Positions 8,515-17,754 of a DNA stretch of 64,000 nt are shown here, one piece after another. The notes beneath the pieces were generated by a model. That model made no database searches, was not told the DNA's origin, and worked only from the letters and a program-made list of their open reading frames with translations. Every line of letters begins with the position of its first letter. Position 1 is the first letter of the stretch. Source of the DNA: Silicimonas sp. (lineage in GTDB: Bacteria; Pseudomonadota; Alphaproteobacteria; Rhodobacterales; Rhodobacteraceae); NCBI GenBank assembly GCA_013002465.1, contig JABDJO010000018.1, positions 35,356-99,355 of the forward strand, written 5' to 3'. A program made the translations under genes and the position numbers.

Positions 8515-9621
8515 TCAAAGGCTGGCGCTCAGCTTGGCAACAATCGCATCGCCCATGGCAACGGTGCTGACCGGGGTGCCACCTTCGGGGCCCATCAGGT
8601 CAGGCGTGCGCAGCCCGTCCGCCAGAACTGCCTCGACGGCATCTTCCAGCCGCTTGGCTTCTTCGCCCTGATCGAAACTATAGCGCAAGGCCATGGCAAA
8701 ACTCAGGATACAGGCGATCGGGTTGGCCTTGCCCTGCCCGGTAATATCAGGTGCCGAGCCGTGGACCGGTTCGTAAAGCGCCTTCGGGCGGCCGTTGGCC
8801 ATGGGTGCCCCAAGCGAGGCCGAGGGCAACATGCCAAGCGAGCCCGTCAGCATCGCGGCAAGATCTGACAAGAGATCTCCGAACAAGTTGTCGGTGACGA
8901 TCACGTCGAACTGCTTGGGCCAGCGGGTAAGCTGCATCGCACCTGCGTCGGCGTACATGTGAGAGAGTTCAACATCCGGATATTCGGCCGCGTGAACTTC
9001 GGTCACGACATCGCGCCACAGAACGCCGGACTCCATGACGTTGGCCTTTTCCATCGAACAAACCTTGTTGTCGCGCTTTCGAGCAAGTTCAAAGGCCGAT
9101 CGGGCGACGCGCGCGATTTCGCTTTCCGTATAACGCTGTGTGTTGATCCCGACCCGTTCGTTGCCTTCCTTGATGATGCCGCGCGGTTCACCGAAATAGA
9201 CACCGGAAGTCAGCTCGCGAACGATCATGATATCCAGACCACCGACCACATCGGCCTTCAACGACGAAAAATCCGCCAAGGCGTCAAAGCACTGCGCCGG
9301 GCGCAGGTTTGCGTAAAGGTCCATTTCTTTTCGAAGCCGCAAAAGTCCCCGCTCGGGCTTCACGCTGAAATCCAGATCGTCGTACTTCGGACCACCGACG
9401 GCGCCCAGAAGAACCGCGTCCACCTCTTGCGCCCTGGCCATTGTTTCATCGGTCAAGGGCGTTCCGTGTGCGTCAAAGGCCGCACCGCCAACCAGGTCTT
9501 CGCTCACGTCAAATGACAGGCCACGGTTGGCCCCATACCAGTCGATGACCTTTCGTACCTCGGTCATGACTTCGGGGCCGATGCCATCGCCGGGCAGGAT
9601 TAAAAGCGAAGGATTGCTCAT
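8515..9621 (-). CDS. leuB: 3-isopropylmalate dehydrogenase
   Basis: This enzyme oxidises and decarboxylates (2R,3S)-3-isopropylmalate with NAD+ to 2-oxoisocaproate, the third leucine-specific step. The 368-residue protein has the family's usual length. Visible motifs are [10 protein letters not shown] at the N-terminus, [14 protein letters not shown] (substrate-binding arginines), GVYFGEPRG, and the late [15 protein letters not shown] block that lines the NAD site. It lies 4.6 kb from leuD and 7 kb from leuC in the same orientation, so it is not in a simple leuCDB operon. A LysR gene sits 54 bases upstream in the same direction; a regulatory link is possible but not shown. Confidence 0.97.
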   Translation of the reverse strand: MSNPSLLILPGDGIGPEVMTEVRKVIDWYGANRGLSFDVSEDLVGGAAFDAHGTPLTDETMARAQEVDAVLLGAVGGPKYDDLDFSVKPERGLLRLRKEMDLYANLRPAQCFDALADFSSLKADVVGGLDIMIVRELTSGVYFGEPRGIIKEGNERVGINTQRYTESEIARVARSAFELARKRDNKVCSMEKANVMESGVLWRDVVTEVHAAEYPDVELSHMYADAGAMQLTRWPKQFDVIVTDNLFGDLLSDLAAMLTGSLGMLPSASLGAPMANGRPKALYEPVHGSAPDITGQGKANPIACILSFAMALRYSFDQGEEAKRLEDAVEAVLADGLRTPDLMGPEGGTPVSTVAMGDAIVAKLSASL

Positions 9622-9675
9622 GTTGACGTCTCCGGAGTTGATCGAAGGCGGGCGTAGCGCGGCAGGGTGATAGCG

Positions 9676-10572
9676 TCAAGCGTCGCAGGTCGCGGCAAGC
9701 CGTTTGGCCAGAAGCTGCCAGACTGCGTCTACCCGCGGCGCGCGCCGAACGGCTTCGTGCGCGGTCAGCCATACACCCAATCGCGGCAGTGGCACGTCGA
9801 TCTCGATCTGCTCCAGCATCGCATCCCGCCTTCCCGCCAGAACGGGCCCAAACCCCAGGCCCGCACCTGCGCGGATCAACTCCCAGACCACTGTTTGATT
9901 GTCACAGCGCACAGGAAAGAAATCGCGCCCGATATTGAAACCGACGGCATTGAACTCGCGCACCATTTCCTCGTTCCGGTCATAGCCGACGAAATCATGA
10001 TCCATCATGTCACCGGCACCAATCGGAAACCCCTTGCGCCGGATGTAGGATTGCGACGCAAACAGCCCCAACTGGATATCTCCGACGTGGACCGTCACCA
10101 TATCCAGTTGCGTCGGGCGGTACATCCGCACCGCAATGTCTGCTTCGCCAAACAAGAGGTTGTCACTGGCATCATTGGGAACCAGTTCGATCTGAATGTC
10201 GGGCAACGTCTCGCGCAGCTCGGTGATGAGCGGTGGCAAATAATACTGCGATGAAAACACGCTTGCCGTGATCCTTACCGTTCCGCTCAGATCGCTTGTA
10301 CGGCCCGACGCATTCAGGCGCAGCGCCTCGGCGGCTTCACGCATGGCACCTGCATGTCCAAGAAGCGCCGCACCCTGATCGGTCAACGCCATGCCACGCG
10401 CCTGACGTTTGAACAATGCAACCCCCAGGTCCTGTTCCAATGTCTGGATGTGCCGCCCGACTGTGGGTTGAGTCAGCCCCAACCTGCGTGCCGCCGCCGA
10501 CAGCGACCCGGTTTCGGCAACCGACAGAAACGTCTGAACCAGAGACCAGTCAAGGTGTTGCAAAGCACTCAT
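9676..10572 (-). CDS. LysR-family transcriptional regulator, 298 aa
   Basis: An N-terminal winged helix-turn-helix (TFLSVAETGSLSAAARRLGLTQPTVGRHIQTLE, about residues 10-45) is followed by a LysR substrate-binding domain. The ATG at 10572 (MSALQHLDW) is preferred; an in-frame ATG at 10584 would add only MHFC. No strong ribosome-binding site is seen at either. An inverted repeat ATGCA-AAAA-TGCAT covers both start codons (10571-10584). The gene is divergent from a dehydrogenase-like gene 92 bases away, the classic LysR arrangement, so that gene is its likely target. The inducer is unknown. Confidence 0.88.
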   Translation of the reverse strand: MSALQHLDWSLVQTFLSVAETGSLSAAARRLGLTQPTVGRHIQTLEQDLGVALFKRQARGMALTDQGAALLGHAGAMREAAEALRLNASGRTSDLSGTVRITASVFSSQYYLPPLITELRETLPDIQIELVPNDASDNLLFGEADIAVRMYRPTQLDMVTVHVGDIQLGLFASQSYIRRKGFPIGAGDMMDHDFVGYDRNEEMVREFNAVGFNIGRDFFPVRCDNQTVVWELIRAGAGLGFGPVLAGRRDAMLEQIEIDVPLPRLGVWLTAHEAVRRAPRVDAVWQLLAKRLAATCDA

Positions 10573-10584
10573 GCAAAAATGCAT
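10571..10584. promoter_or_regulatory. Inverted repeat at the LysR start, possible autoregulatory site
   Basis: ATGCA and TGCAT flank four A residues, a perfect 5-bp inverted repeat over the LysR start codons and about 80 bases before the divergent dehydrogenase gene. The position fits a LysR recognition site for autorepression and divergent activation. The repeat is short, so chance is not excluded. Confidence 0.25.
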
Positions 10585-10664
10585 ATCACAGGTTTGATTT
10601 CTGGCAATTCCGAAAACTATTCGAATGGCTCAATAAGCATCCCGACACCGTAAGGGAGCATATG

Positions 10665-11579
10665 ATGTCTGGCACAGTTCTTATTCTTGGCGCATCGGGT
10701 CGATTTGGCAGCCATACAGCGGAGGCATTCTGGAATGCCGGTTGGCGTGTGCGGGTCTTTGACCGGAACGGAGGCGATCTGTCCAAAGCCGCCAAAGGTG
10801 CGGACGTCATCGTCAATGGATGGAATCCGCCCTATCACCACTGGAAACGTCAGGTTCCGGCCTTGACCGACAAGGTGATTGGTGCCGCGAAATCCTCCGG
10901 CGCGACCGTCATCATTCCGGGCAACAACTATGGCTATGGCCCGGGCATGCCGCCGCTGATTACAAGTGACACGCCGCAGTGCGCCATAAACCCTCTTGGT
11001 CGTATCCGCATCGCCATGGAGCGGGCTTATCGGGCCGCTGGTGTTCGGACCATCGTGGTGCGCGCCGGCGATTTCATCGACACCAAATCATCGGGGAATT
11101 GGTTCGACCTGGTAATCACGGCCAAGCTGGCCAAAGGAAAAGTTGTTGCTCCGGGCGATCTTACTATGGCGCACGCATGGGCCTATCTTCCCGATCTGGC
11201 CAGGGCCACCGTCGAACTTGCCGCGAAACGTGACATGCTGAACCCGTTTCACGAAGTGCTTTACCCGGGGTTCACGCTCAGCATGGCCGAAATTTCACAA
11301 CTGATCGAAACCGCGCGTGGCGAAGATTTGACATTGACCCGGATGTCCTGGGCGCCGCTTTGGGCGCTTGCACCGGTGTGGCCCAAGGCCCGGAAGTTGA
11401 TCGAGATGCGTTATCTCTGGGACACTCCGCACGCGCTCGACGGAACCGATTTCGACCGGTTATTGCCTCGCTTCCGCATGACCGATCCGCTGACCGCCAT
11501 CGCGAGCGCTGTCGGGCAAGGTGACATCCACCCAGACCAGTCTATGGCGCGAGGCAACCTGGACATCGCGGCCGAATAG
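10665..11579 (+). CDS. NAD(P)-binding epimerase/dehydratase-like protein, 304 aa
   Basis: The N-terminal GASGRFGSHTAEAF is a Rossmann glycine-rich loop of the extended short-chain dehydrogenase / NmrA-like type. YGYGPGMPP and the following region resemble the central part of NAD-dependent epimerases. The Tyr-x3-Lys catalytic pair is not clear, so it may be a reductase-like or redox-sensing member. Two adjacent ATGs exist at 10662 and 10665; AGGGAG sits 6 bases before the second, which I chose. It is divergent from the LysR gene. Its last 120 bases overlap, tail to tail, the 3' end of the EEP-family gene on the other strand. Confidence 0.75.
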   Translation: MSGTVLILGASGRFGSHTAEAFWNAGWRVRVFDRNGGDLSKAAKGADVIVNGWNPPYHHWKRQVPALTDKVIGAAKSSGATVIIPGNNYGYGPGMPPLITSDTPQCAINPLGRIRIAMERAYRAAGVRTIVVRAGDFIDTKSSGNWFDLVITAKLAKGKVVAPGDLTMAHAWAYLPDLARATVELAAKRDMLNPFHEVLYPGFTLSMAEISQLIETARGEDLTLTRMSWAPLWALAPVWPKARKLIEMRYLWDTPHALDGTDFDRLLPRFRMTDPLTAIASAVGQGDIHPDQSMARGNLDIAAE

Positions 11580-12530
11580 ATGATCAACGGGTGGCCAGAA
11601 GACGCCGCTGTCCAAAACGTCTAAGGTGCGCGAAGGCAAAACATAGTCGACACGCAAATTGCCGGGACGGTTATTGGCATCGCCCCAATCGACAGTGTCC
11701 AGCGACGGATCGCCCACGTGTCGGGCATTGATACCGCCATCTTCAATCGTTGCCTGGGACGCACCTTCGCTGGTTGGTTTTGGGTCGTAGATCAGGGGAT
11801 GCCGCAACAGGGTCTGCAAGGCCTCTGGACGTCCATTGCCATCTACCGGATCAAGGTTGGCGAAACCCGCGATCACAAAAGTGCTGGGCGGCGAAAGCCC
11901 CAGACCGTCTTCCAGGTACCTAAGCCAGATCGCCGCTTCGTCGTGATTTCGGCGCCCATTCCGATCTTCCGGCCCGTCGAAGACCGGAGGCGTTGCATGC
12001 CATACCAGAAGATGGATCAGGTGTCCGCCCGTGACTTCGACCGGCAAATCCCAGTGGCCGGTTGTGCTCAGGCGCTGCACGTCCGGGGTCCCTTCTGGCG
12101 CGATGTGCCCCGGCAGGTCGGTCCAGCGCATGGCGCTGAAATCCCGGGCAAGGGTGTGCCGGATCGGCCAGCGTGACAATACGGCAAGGCCGCCCTGCCC
12201 CTTGTACGCCGCATAGCCCTGAGCATCCCCTGGACCGCCGATCCGGCCATTGCCATCCAGGTCGACCCCGCTTGGCACACCACGATTGGGAAGGAGCGCA
12301 AAATGATGTGGATACCCCCCGATCCGCTTGGCCAGCGCCGCCAATGCGGTGGAGTTCAGATCATAGTCGATATCCGCCAGCACCAGAACATCGGCGTTTG
12401 ACGCACGAATGATCTGAATGACCGCTTCGACCTGAGGATCGTCCTTAGACAAGGTATCGCGCAACAAAAGCCCCGGGCCGTCCCGCGATAGTTCGGTATG
12501 GAAAGTGGCAATCCGAACTTGCTCGGCCAT
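11460..12530 (-). CDS. Endonuclease/exonuclease/phosphatase (EEP) family protein, about 356 aa
   Basis: The protein has the DNase I-like fold pattern: VRIATFHTEL at the N-terminus, a segment like VLVLADIDYD, FVIAGFANLDP (the usual D-x-N metal/phosphate loop, here F-A-N-L-D) and a terminal SRHRLVWVDV with the catalytic histidine. Such proteins hydrolyse phosphodiesters or phosphomonoesters; this one is likely exported. The start is uncertain. The ATG at 12530 lacks both a ribosome-binding site and a signal peptide. The frame just upstream (LILYGVFAVILGSPLMA) looks like a signal peptide and opens at a CTG (12575) that overlaps the preceding gene's stop. The C-terminal 40 codons overlap the convergent dehydrogenase gene. 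Confidence 0.72.
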   Translation of the reverse strand: MAEQVRIATFHTELSRDGPGLLLRDTLSKDDPQVEAVIQIIRASNADVLVLADIDYDLNSTALAALAKRIGGYPHHFALLPNRGVPSGVDLDGNGRIGGPGDAQGYAAYKGQGGLAVLSRWPIRHTLARDFSAMRWTDLPGHIAPEGTPDVQRLSTTGHWDLPVEVTGGHLIHLLVWHATPPVFDGPEDRNGRRNHDEAAIWLRYLEDGLGLSPPSTFVIAGFANLDPVDGNGRPEALQTLLRHPLIYDPKPTSEGASQATIEDGGINARHVGDPSLDTVDWGDANNRPGNLRVDYVLPSRTLDVLDSGVFWPPVDHLFGRDVQVASRHRLVWVDVTLPDSARDGGQRIGHAEARQ

Positions 12531-12571
12531 CAAGGGAGACCCCAGAATGACCGCGAAAACCCCGTAAAGGA

Positions 12572-13510
12572 TCAGACGGGCAAAAGCCCCGCGTTGCCCT
12601 CGTCTTGGCTGGACAGTTTGCGCTTTTCGGTGATCAGCGATGCAATCCGCCCCATGGCGATGCCCCGCATGAACAGCGATGCCGGAAGAAATGCCCATGC
12701 CGCAACCGTCCAGATCAAGGTCTGCGGACTATCCAATGACACCGCGCCGAACAACGACGTGGCCGACTTGATGACCGCCGGTGTCAGAAATGGCAGCAAA
12801 AACCCTAAGGCAATGTTAAAACGCGCATCCCGCTCCAACCGCTCAACGACATCGCCTCCGGCTGTGGGGTCGAATGTGGGCAGATTGATCCAGACGTTGA
12901 AACTGCCACGGCGCAGCGGCCAACTCAGCACCCGCTGCAGCACGATGAAGACCAGAAGCGTCAGAAGCGATATCAGATAAGACAGTCCGGCCGAATCCCG
13001 CACCATATGCACATGTTCGACCGAGGCATCCGCGGGCAGCATCAGAACAACCAGGCGCACCGGCGAATAGGGGAAATCAATGGCCTTGCCGATGGCAGAT
13101 GCCACAGCCGCGACCGCATCGGTCATAGGCGTGGGGTCAATGCCGCCGCGCGCCATGAACGACAAGAGAATGATCGTTGCAAAAAGCGATCCGAACCTGA
13201 TCCTGTTGAACGGCGGTGCATCGCGAAACTCGACCAGACCGGGATAAGAAGACGCATATTCAAAGAACGTCAGCCCCGCCCCGAACAGGGCCACAAGCGT
13301 AACGATCTGCGACACATCCGTGGTTGTGCCGGGCAAGATCAACGACGGAGTCGCGATCAGAAGTATGACAAGGAACGCGCGAATGGCCGCGCCGACCAGG
13401 CGAGTTATCACTGCTTCTGCCTCATATTGCAGCGAACCAGGATTTCCCCAACCCGCTGCGTTTTTATCTGGTTCCGTCGGTTCTGACGATCTGCCATAGT
13501 TTTGCCCCAA
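12572..13510 (-). CDS. Conserved-type membrane protein of unknown function, 312 aa
   Basis: The protein has about six hydrophobic segments: around residues 38-60, 66-84, 105-122, 175-192, and two near 230-280. It has an N-terminal polar tail and a basic C-terminus (TEKRKLSSQDEG). I recognise no enzymatic motif. It directly precedes the EEP-family gene, whose reading frame it touches or overlaps, so the two are probably one transcription unit and may act together at the cell envelope. No alternative ATG occurs before the first membrane segment, so the start at 13510 is kept. Confidence 0.65.
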   Translation of the reverse strand: MGQNYGRSSEPTEPDKNAAGWGNPGSLQYEAEAVITRLVGAAIRAFLVILLIATPSLILPGTTTDVSQIVTLVALFGAGLTFFEYASSYPGLVEFRDAPPFNRIRFGSLFATIILLSFMARGGIDPTPMTDAVAAVASAIGKAIDFPYSPVRLVVLMLPADASVEHVHMVRDSAGLSYLISLLTLLVFIVLQRVLSWPLRRGSFNVWINLPTFDPTAGGDVVERLERDARFNIALGFLLPFLTPAVIKSATSLFGAVSLDSPQTLIWTVAAWAFLPASLFMRGIAMGRIASLITEKRKLSSQDEGNAGLLPV

Positions 13511-13613
13511 TTTTGCCTTGTTGCAGCCATCACAGCAATAACCAGTGAAAACTGGATGAATTTCTGGGCAATTTCGTGGTCGGAATGGTGCGACTTTGCA
13601 TCAATTCACTTAC

Positions 13614-13641
13614 AAAAAAGGGCCATCCCGAAGAATGGCCC
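13614..13641 (-). terminator. Rho-independent terminator after leuD
   Basis: On the minus strand GGGCCAT and ATGGCCC form a perfect 7-bp stem around an 8-base loop, followed by six T residues. It begins 24 bases after the leuD stop. The placement and T-run make this a textbook intrinsic terminator. Confidence 0.85.
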
Positions 13642-13664
13642 AACATATTGTGGATTGTCTGGGT

Positions 13665-14273
13665 TCAGACCCAAGGACGAGACGTCGCCGTTTTTGCCTC
13701 GTATGCGTCGATTGAGGCGGCGGCGTTTTCGACAGTCAGCCCGATATCGTCCAATCCATTCAACAGACAGTGCTTTTTGAACGGGTCCACATCGAACGAG
13801 ATGGTGCCCCCATCAGGGCCCGTGATCGTCTGAGCCTCAAGGTCGACCGTGACCACGGCATTGGCACCACGCTCGGCATCATCCATCAACTTGTCGACGT
13901 CTTCCTGAGGCAGCTTGATCGGCAGAATGCCGTTCTTGAAACAGTTGTTATAGAAAATGTCGGCGAAGCTGGTCGAAATCACGCAGCGAATGCCGAAATC
14001 CAGAAGCGCCCACGGCGCATGCTCCCGGCTGGAACCACACCCGAAATTGTCACCAGCCACAAGTATCTGGGAGTCACGATAGGCTGGCTGGTTCAGGACG
14101 AAATCCTCGACCTCATTGCCTTCCCTGTCAAACCGCATTTCATCGAACAGGTTTGCCCCAAGCCCGGTGCGCTTGATGGTTTTCAGGAACTGCTTTGGGA
14201 TTATCATATCCGTGTCGATATTCACCAGCGGCATCGGCGCAGCTATTCCGGTGAGGGTCGTAAAACGCTCCAT
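13665..14273 (-). CDS. leuD: 3-isopropylmalate dehydratase small subunit
   Basis: With LeuC this forms isopropylmalate isomerase, which converts 2- to 3-isopropylmalate. The 202-residue length is normal. [15 protein letters not shown] near residue 18 and [17 protein letters not shown] near residue 73 are the swivel-domain signatures. A VPLPA-CTERM gene and an intrinsic terminator separate it from leuC upstream. leuD therefore must be transcribed from its own promoter in 14274-14340 or by read-through. It is followed by a strong terminator. Confidence 0.96.
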   Translation of the reverse strand: MERFTTLTGIAAPMPLVNIDTDMIIPKQFLKTIKRTGLGANLFDEMRFDREGNEVEDFVLNQPAYRDSQILVAGDNFGCGSSREHAPWALLDFGIRCVISTSFADIFYNNCFKNGILPIKLPQEDVDKLMDDAERGANAVVTVDLEAQTITGPDGGTISFDVDPFKKHCLLNGLDDIGLTVENAAASIDAYEAKTATSRPWV

Positions 14274-14340
14274 TCAGGCAGCTCCTGCTAAGGTCGTGAT
14301 CCGGGGCTCTATGCCAAATTCCGCCCGCAAACCCAAGCAC

Positions 14341-14371
14341 AAAAAAATAGCCGCGCCCGAAGGGGCGCGGC
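14341..14371 (-). terminator. Rho-independent terminator after the VPLPA-CTERM gene
   Basis: GCCGCGCCC and GGGCGCGGC pair perfectly (9 bp) around a 4-base loop and are followed on the minus strand by TATTTTTTT. It lies 23 bases after the CTERM stop and 68 bases before the leuD start, so it insulates leuD from upstream transcription. Confidence 0.9.
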
Positions 14372-14393
14372 CTGTTTCGAATTGTTGACTGGC

Positions 14394-15185
14394 TTAGGCC
14401 GACGCGCGCTTGCGCTTCAGCGCAGCCATTCCACCAATGCCCGCCAAAAGCAGCCAGCCAGCGGCCGGAAGCGGCACTTCGGACGGCAATTCAGTGACCA
14501 GCAATTGACCAACCAGAATGGCTTCGTTCTCAAGACCTTCCTGAGTACGGAAGAAATCCAGCGTTTCCTCACCATAACGGAAGCCCGAGATCCCGAAGGT
14601 GTACTCCATCCCATCCAGGATGACGGTCTCGCTCAGACTTTCATTCAAGACTGCGGTAACTTGATCGTTACAACCAAATGACCCATTGACCCCTGTCCCA
14701 GTCGCATCACCATACTTGCAGATCCCGCCAGATTGACCGGGTCCGTCGAAGTTTGGTGTTTCGTCGTGGTCAAACGTATAGACTTGGCTCAACGAATAGT
14801 CGTTGCCATCAATCGACAGTTCGAAATTGACGTTGAGATTGGCAGACGTAATCCACGATGCAACCGAAGGCCAGTTCCAGACCGCGAAATTGTCATGGGT
14901 GAACACACCCAGATCGAATTCCGTGCCCAAAGCTGTATCAACGACGATTGGCGGTGGAATCAGACCCTGGAACGAATAGCCGCTCTGGTTGACATCATCT
15001 ACCGGGTCGCCCCACTTGATTTCCGAATAGGAGCCTGAACCTGACGAGTTCAAGCCAAGAACGCCACCGGGTGTGGTACTGACCCACTCACCTGAAACGC
15101 TATTGATCGTCACAACGGCGGCCATACCCGCCGAAGCGAACATACTCAGAGCCACGGATGCGGCTACTGTTTGCAGCTTAATCAT
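14394..15185 (-). CDS. Exported VPLPA-CTERM sorting-domain protein, THxN-like, 263 aa
   Basis: A signal peptide (MIKLQTVAASVALSMFASAGMAA) opens the protein. The C-terminus has the tripartite exosortase sorting signal: VPLPA at 237-241, a hydrophobic helix (AGWLLLAGIGGMAAL) and a basic tail KRKRASA. The middle is a beta-rich region with GVFTHDNFAV, which fits the THxN class of CTERM proteins. It is expected to be exported, cleaved at the VPLPA site by an exosortase encoded elsewhere, and displayed or released with exopolysaccharide. It sits between leuC and leuD with its own upstream region and terminator, so it looks like an inserted cassette. Function unknown. Confidence 0.85.
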   Translation of the reverse strand: MIKLQTVAASVALSMFASAGMAAVVTINSVSGEWVSTTPGGVLGLNSSGSGSYSEIKWGDPVDDVNQSGYSFQGLIPPPIVVDTALGTEFDLGVFTHDNFAVWNWPSVASWITSANLNVNFELSIDGNDYSLSQVYTFDHDETPNFDGPGQSGGICKYGDATGTGVNGSFGCNDQVTAVLNESLSETVILDGMEYTFGISGFRYGEETLDFFRTQEGLENEAILVGQLLVTELPSEVPLPAAGWLLLAGIGGMAALKRKRASA

Positions 15186-15347
15186 TGGGATATACCCCGC
15201 AAATTACCTATCGCGGTTGCCGCGGAACAGGACGCAACACGCATACTCACATTACACTGGGTCGTCACAGCGGACCCTCACAAATCGGAATATGTCACAA
15301 TTGGGGCGGCATTCCAAACCGATAGGGGCAATTGCCGTCGCATCGTG

Positions 15348-15380
15348 ATGTAATCGTTACATTATCAACTTACTGTTGAT
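15348..15380. promoter_or_regulatory. Two adjacent perfect inverted repeats before the CTERM gene
   Basis: ATGTAA-TCG-TTACAT (15348-15362) and ATCAAC-TTACT-GTTGAT (15364-15380) lie one base apart, in an AT-rich patch about 165-195 bases upstream of the CTERM start and 37 bases after the leuC stop. Neither has a T-run. They may be operators for the CTERM gene or form weak hairpins in the leuC 3' region. Confidence 0.3.
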
Positions 15381-15416
15381 CAGTTCTGTAACAATACGCC
15401 GCTTTTTCGCCCCGAA

Positions 15417-16823
15417 TCACATCAAATCACGCACATCGGTCAAGCGCCCTGTCACCGCCGCGGCCGCGGCCATACCGGGGCTTAACAAGTGCGTGCGACC
15501 CTTATATCCCTGTCTTCCCTCGAAATTCCGGTTCGAGGTCGAAGCGCAGCGCTCGCCAGGGCTAAGTTGATCGGGGTTCATCCCAAGGCACATCGAACAC
15601 CCGGCCATCCGCCACTCGAAACCTGCCTCTTGCAGTTTTTGCGCGATACCTTCTTCTTCGGCCTGCAGGCGCACGAGGCCCGAACCCGGCACGATCATGG
15701 CCCGCAAGCCGTCCTTGACGCGACGACCGTCCATGATGGCGGCCACCTCGCGCAGGTCTTCGATCCGACCGTTGGTGCATGACCCGATGAAGACCGTGTC
15801 GATTTCAACCTCCGACAGCTTTTGTCCCGGCGTCAGCCCCATGTAATCCAGAGATCGACGCGCCGCTTCGACCTTGCCGCCTTCAAAATCCTCGGGGCTG
15901 GGAACGACCCCGGTAATGGGCAGAACATCCTCCGGAGAGGTCCCCCAGGTCACAACCGGCGGGATGTCCTCGGCATTCAGCCGCAGGACCTTGTCATAAT
16001 GCGCGCCTTCGTCCGAATTCATCGTCGACCAGTAATCAACGGCCATTTCCCACTGACCGGCCTTCGGCGCGTGAGGGCGCCCTTTGACATAGGCATAGGT
16101 CTTTTCGTCTGGCGCAATCAGTCCCGCGCGCGCACCGCCTTCGATCGCCATGTTGCAGACGGTCATCCGGCCTTCCATCGTCAGATCCCGGATCGCGCTG
16201 CCGGCGTATTCGATCACATGGCCCGTGCCACCCGCTGTTCCGGTTTCTCCGATGATCGACAACGTGATGTCCTTTGCGGTCACGCCCGGAGCCAGCGATC
16301 CCTCGACCTCGACCAGCATGTTTTTCGACTTCTTTTGAATCAACGTCTGTGTTGCCAACACATGCTCGACCTCGGACGTTCCAATACCATGAGCCAAAGC
16401 GCCAAACGCACCATGGGTGGCCGTGTGGCTGTCGCCGCAAACGATGGTCATGCCGGGTTGGGTCCAGCCTTGTTCCGGCCCGACAATATGAACGATGCCC
16501 TGACGATCGTCGTCGATGTCATAAATCTCGATCCCGAACTCGGCGGCATTCTGGCGCAATGCCTCAACCTGAATGCGCGATTGTTCGTCCTTGATGCCCT
16601 CAAGGCGCGTCGGATCGGTCGGCACATTGTGATCCGGCACCGCCACGGTCTTTTCGGGCGCCCGCACCTTGCGACCTGCCATCCGCAGCCCTTCAAAGGC
16701 CTGCGGGCTTGTCACCTCGTGAACCAGGTGCCGGTCAATATATAGACGGCAGGTGCCATCTTCGGCCTCGTGGGCAACGTGATCATCCCAGATCTTGTCA
16801 TATATTGTGCGTGGTGCGGTCAT
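15417..16823 (-). CDS. leuC: 3-isopropylmalate dehydratase large subunit
   Basis: This is the aconitase-family catalytic subunit, 468 residues. The [4Fe-4S] cluster cysteines are visible in FIGSCTNGR and [34 protein letters not shown] is the substrate-binding signature. The ATG at 16823 ([12 protein letters not shown]) is chosen over 16853 because AGGAAA lies 8 bases upstream and the protein then starts at the family's usual point. It works with LeuD, encoded 1.1 kb downstream beyond the CTERM gene. Confidence 0.97.
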   Translation of the reverse strand: MTAPRTIYDKIWDDHVAHEAEDGTCRLYIDRHLVHEVTSPQAFEGLRMAGRKVRAPEKTVAVPDHNVPTDPTRLEGIKDEQSRIQVEALRQNAAEFGIEIYDIDDDRQGIVHIVGPEQGWTQPGMTIVCGDSHTATHGAFGALAHGIGTSEVEHVLATQTLIQKKSKNMLVEVEGSLAPGVTAKDITLSIIGETGTAGGTGHVIEYAGSAIRDLTMEGRMTVCNMAIEGGARAGLIAPDEKTYAYVKGRPHAPKAGQWEMAVDYWSTMNSDEGAHYDKVLRLNAEDIPPVVTWGTSPEDVLPITGVVPSPEDFEGGKVEAARRSLDYMGLTPGQKLSEVEIDTVFIGSCTNGRIEDLREVAAIMDGRRVKDGLRAMIVPGSGLVRLQAEEEGIAQKLQEAGFEWRMAGCSMCLGMNPDQLSPGERCASTSNRNFEGRQGYKGRTHLLSPGMAAAAAVTGRLTDVRDLM

Positions 16824-17141
16824 GGTCGGGTTTCCTATTGGGAATTGGGCCATCGGCCCGGACAGGGAGGCAGGAACGCAGCGGTCTATAGATGCGCCAA
16901 AACGGCCCGTGCAGCGCCGAAAAAGCGCCAGGGCAGCCGCGCCCGATCATCCATGTCGAAAAAGCGAGTCATGAAACGCGTGATACAGCCCCTTGCAGGC
17001 CGGAACAAGCACAAGCCCATACCGAACAGAAACGCTACCCCGCCCAAGGATTGGGCGGGGCATCACTGGTCAGGAGCACATGATCTGCAAATCACGCTCG
17101 TGATAGAAGGTAATTCCTAAAGAGCGATTAAAATTTTCCGC
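16824..17141. other. Region between apt and leuC with a possible tiny ORF
   Basis: These 318 bases hold no certain gene. On the minus strand a 44-codon frame runs from ATG at 17020 to TAG at 16886 and encodes a basic, aromatic-rich peptide (internal [15 protein letters not shown]). It has no good ribosome-binding site and may be chance. It would read toward leuC. A 10-bp hairpin at 17038-17060 follows apt. Confidence 0.3.
17038..17060 (-). terminator. Strong hairpin after apt, possible terminator
   Basis: CCCCGCCCAA and TTGGGCGGGG form a perfect 10-bp stem around a 3-base loop, 82 bases downstream of the apt stop. The bases after it on the minus strand (TAGCGTTTCTG) are only weakly T-rich, so termination is less certain than at the leuD site. 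Confidence 0.5.
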
Positions 17142-17684
17142 TTATGCGCCCTCGAATTCGCACAGGACGTGAACATCCATGCCAAGCGCCTCCAGCTTTG
17201 TGCGACCGCCCAATTCGGGCAGGTCTATAATGAAGGCGCAACCGATGATATCGGCCCCCATGCGTTCCAAAAGCTTGATCCCCGCCTCGGCGGTCCCGCC
17301 CGTGGCCAGAAGATCATCCACCACCAGAACCTTTTCCCCGGCTTCAACGGCGTCGTCATGAACCTCCATGATCGCCTCGCCGTACTCCAGCTTGTAATCC
17401 TGGCTAAGTGTGGCGCCCGGCAATTTGCCCTTCTTGCGGATCGGCACGAACCCAACCGACAACTGATGCGCTATGGCGCCACCAATTATGAACCCGCGTG
17501 CTTCAAGCCCTACGACCTTGTCGATCTGCTCGCCTGCATAGGGATGAAGCAACTGATCAACGCAAATGCGAAAGCCCCGCGGGTCGGCGAAAAGAGTGGT
17601 CACATCGCGGAACATGATGCCGTCGTGCGGGAAATCGACAATCGTGCGGATGTAATCCTTTACGGTTTTCTTTCGGTTCTCCAT
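17142..17684 (-). CDS. apt: Adenine phosphoribosyltransferase
   Basis: This purine-salvage enzyme makes AMP from adenine and PRPP. The 180-residue protein has the type I PRTase PRPP loop [17 protein letters not shown] and the APRT-typical [14 protein letters not shown] and [11 protein letters not shown]. The frame opens at 17774, but the ATG at 17684 ([12 protein letters not shown]) matches family length and is preferred; the extra 30 residues would overlap the divergent DsbA-like gene. The nearby mtnP releases adenine from methylthioadenosine, so the pair may work in the same salvage route. Confidence 0.95.
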   Translation of the reverse strand: MENRKKTVKDYIRTIVDFPHDGIMFRDVTTLFADPRGFRICVDQLLHPYAGEQIDKVVGLEARGFIIGGAIAHQLSVGFVPIRKKGKLPGATLSQDYKLEYGEAIMEVHDDAVEAGEKVLVVDDLLATGGTAEAGIKLLERMGADIIGCAFIIDLPELGGRTKLEALGMDVHVLCEFEGA

Positions 17685-17754
17685 CTCGCACCCTATCTTG
17701 TAACGTGAGCCATCGAACCGGCTTAGATGGAAAAAAGCAAGGCAGATCGCGGCC

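Noticed and set aside
15822..16745. 307-codon plus-strand frame opposite leuC, and similar long frames opposite mltB-like, dnaE2 and dapE genes
   Set aside because: All mirror well-identified genes and their products are rich in R, P and H with no family similarity; they are shadows.
16886..17020. 44-codon minus-strand ORF before leuC as a leucine leader peptide
   Set aside because: It has several Leu codons but no clustered Leu run, no ribosome-binding site and no terminator/antiterminator pair next to it. Noted only as a possible ORF.
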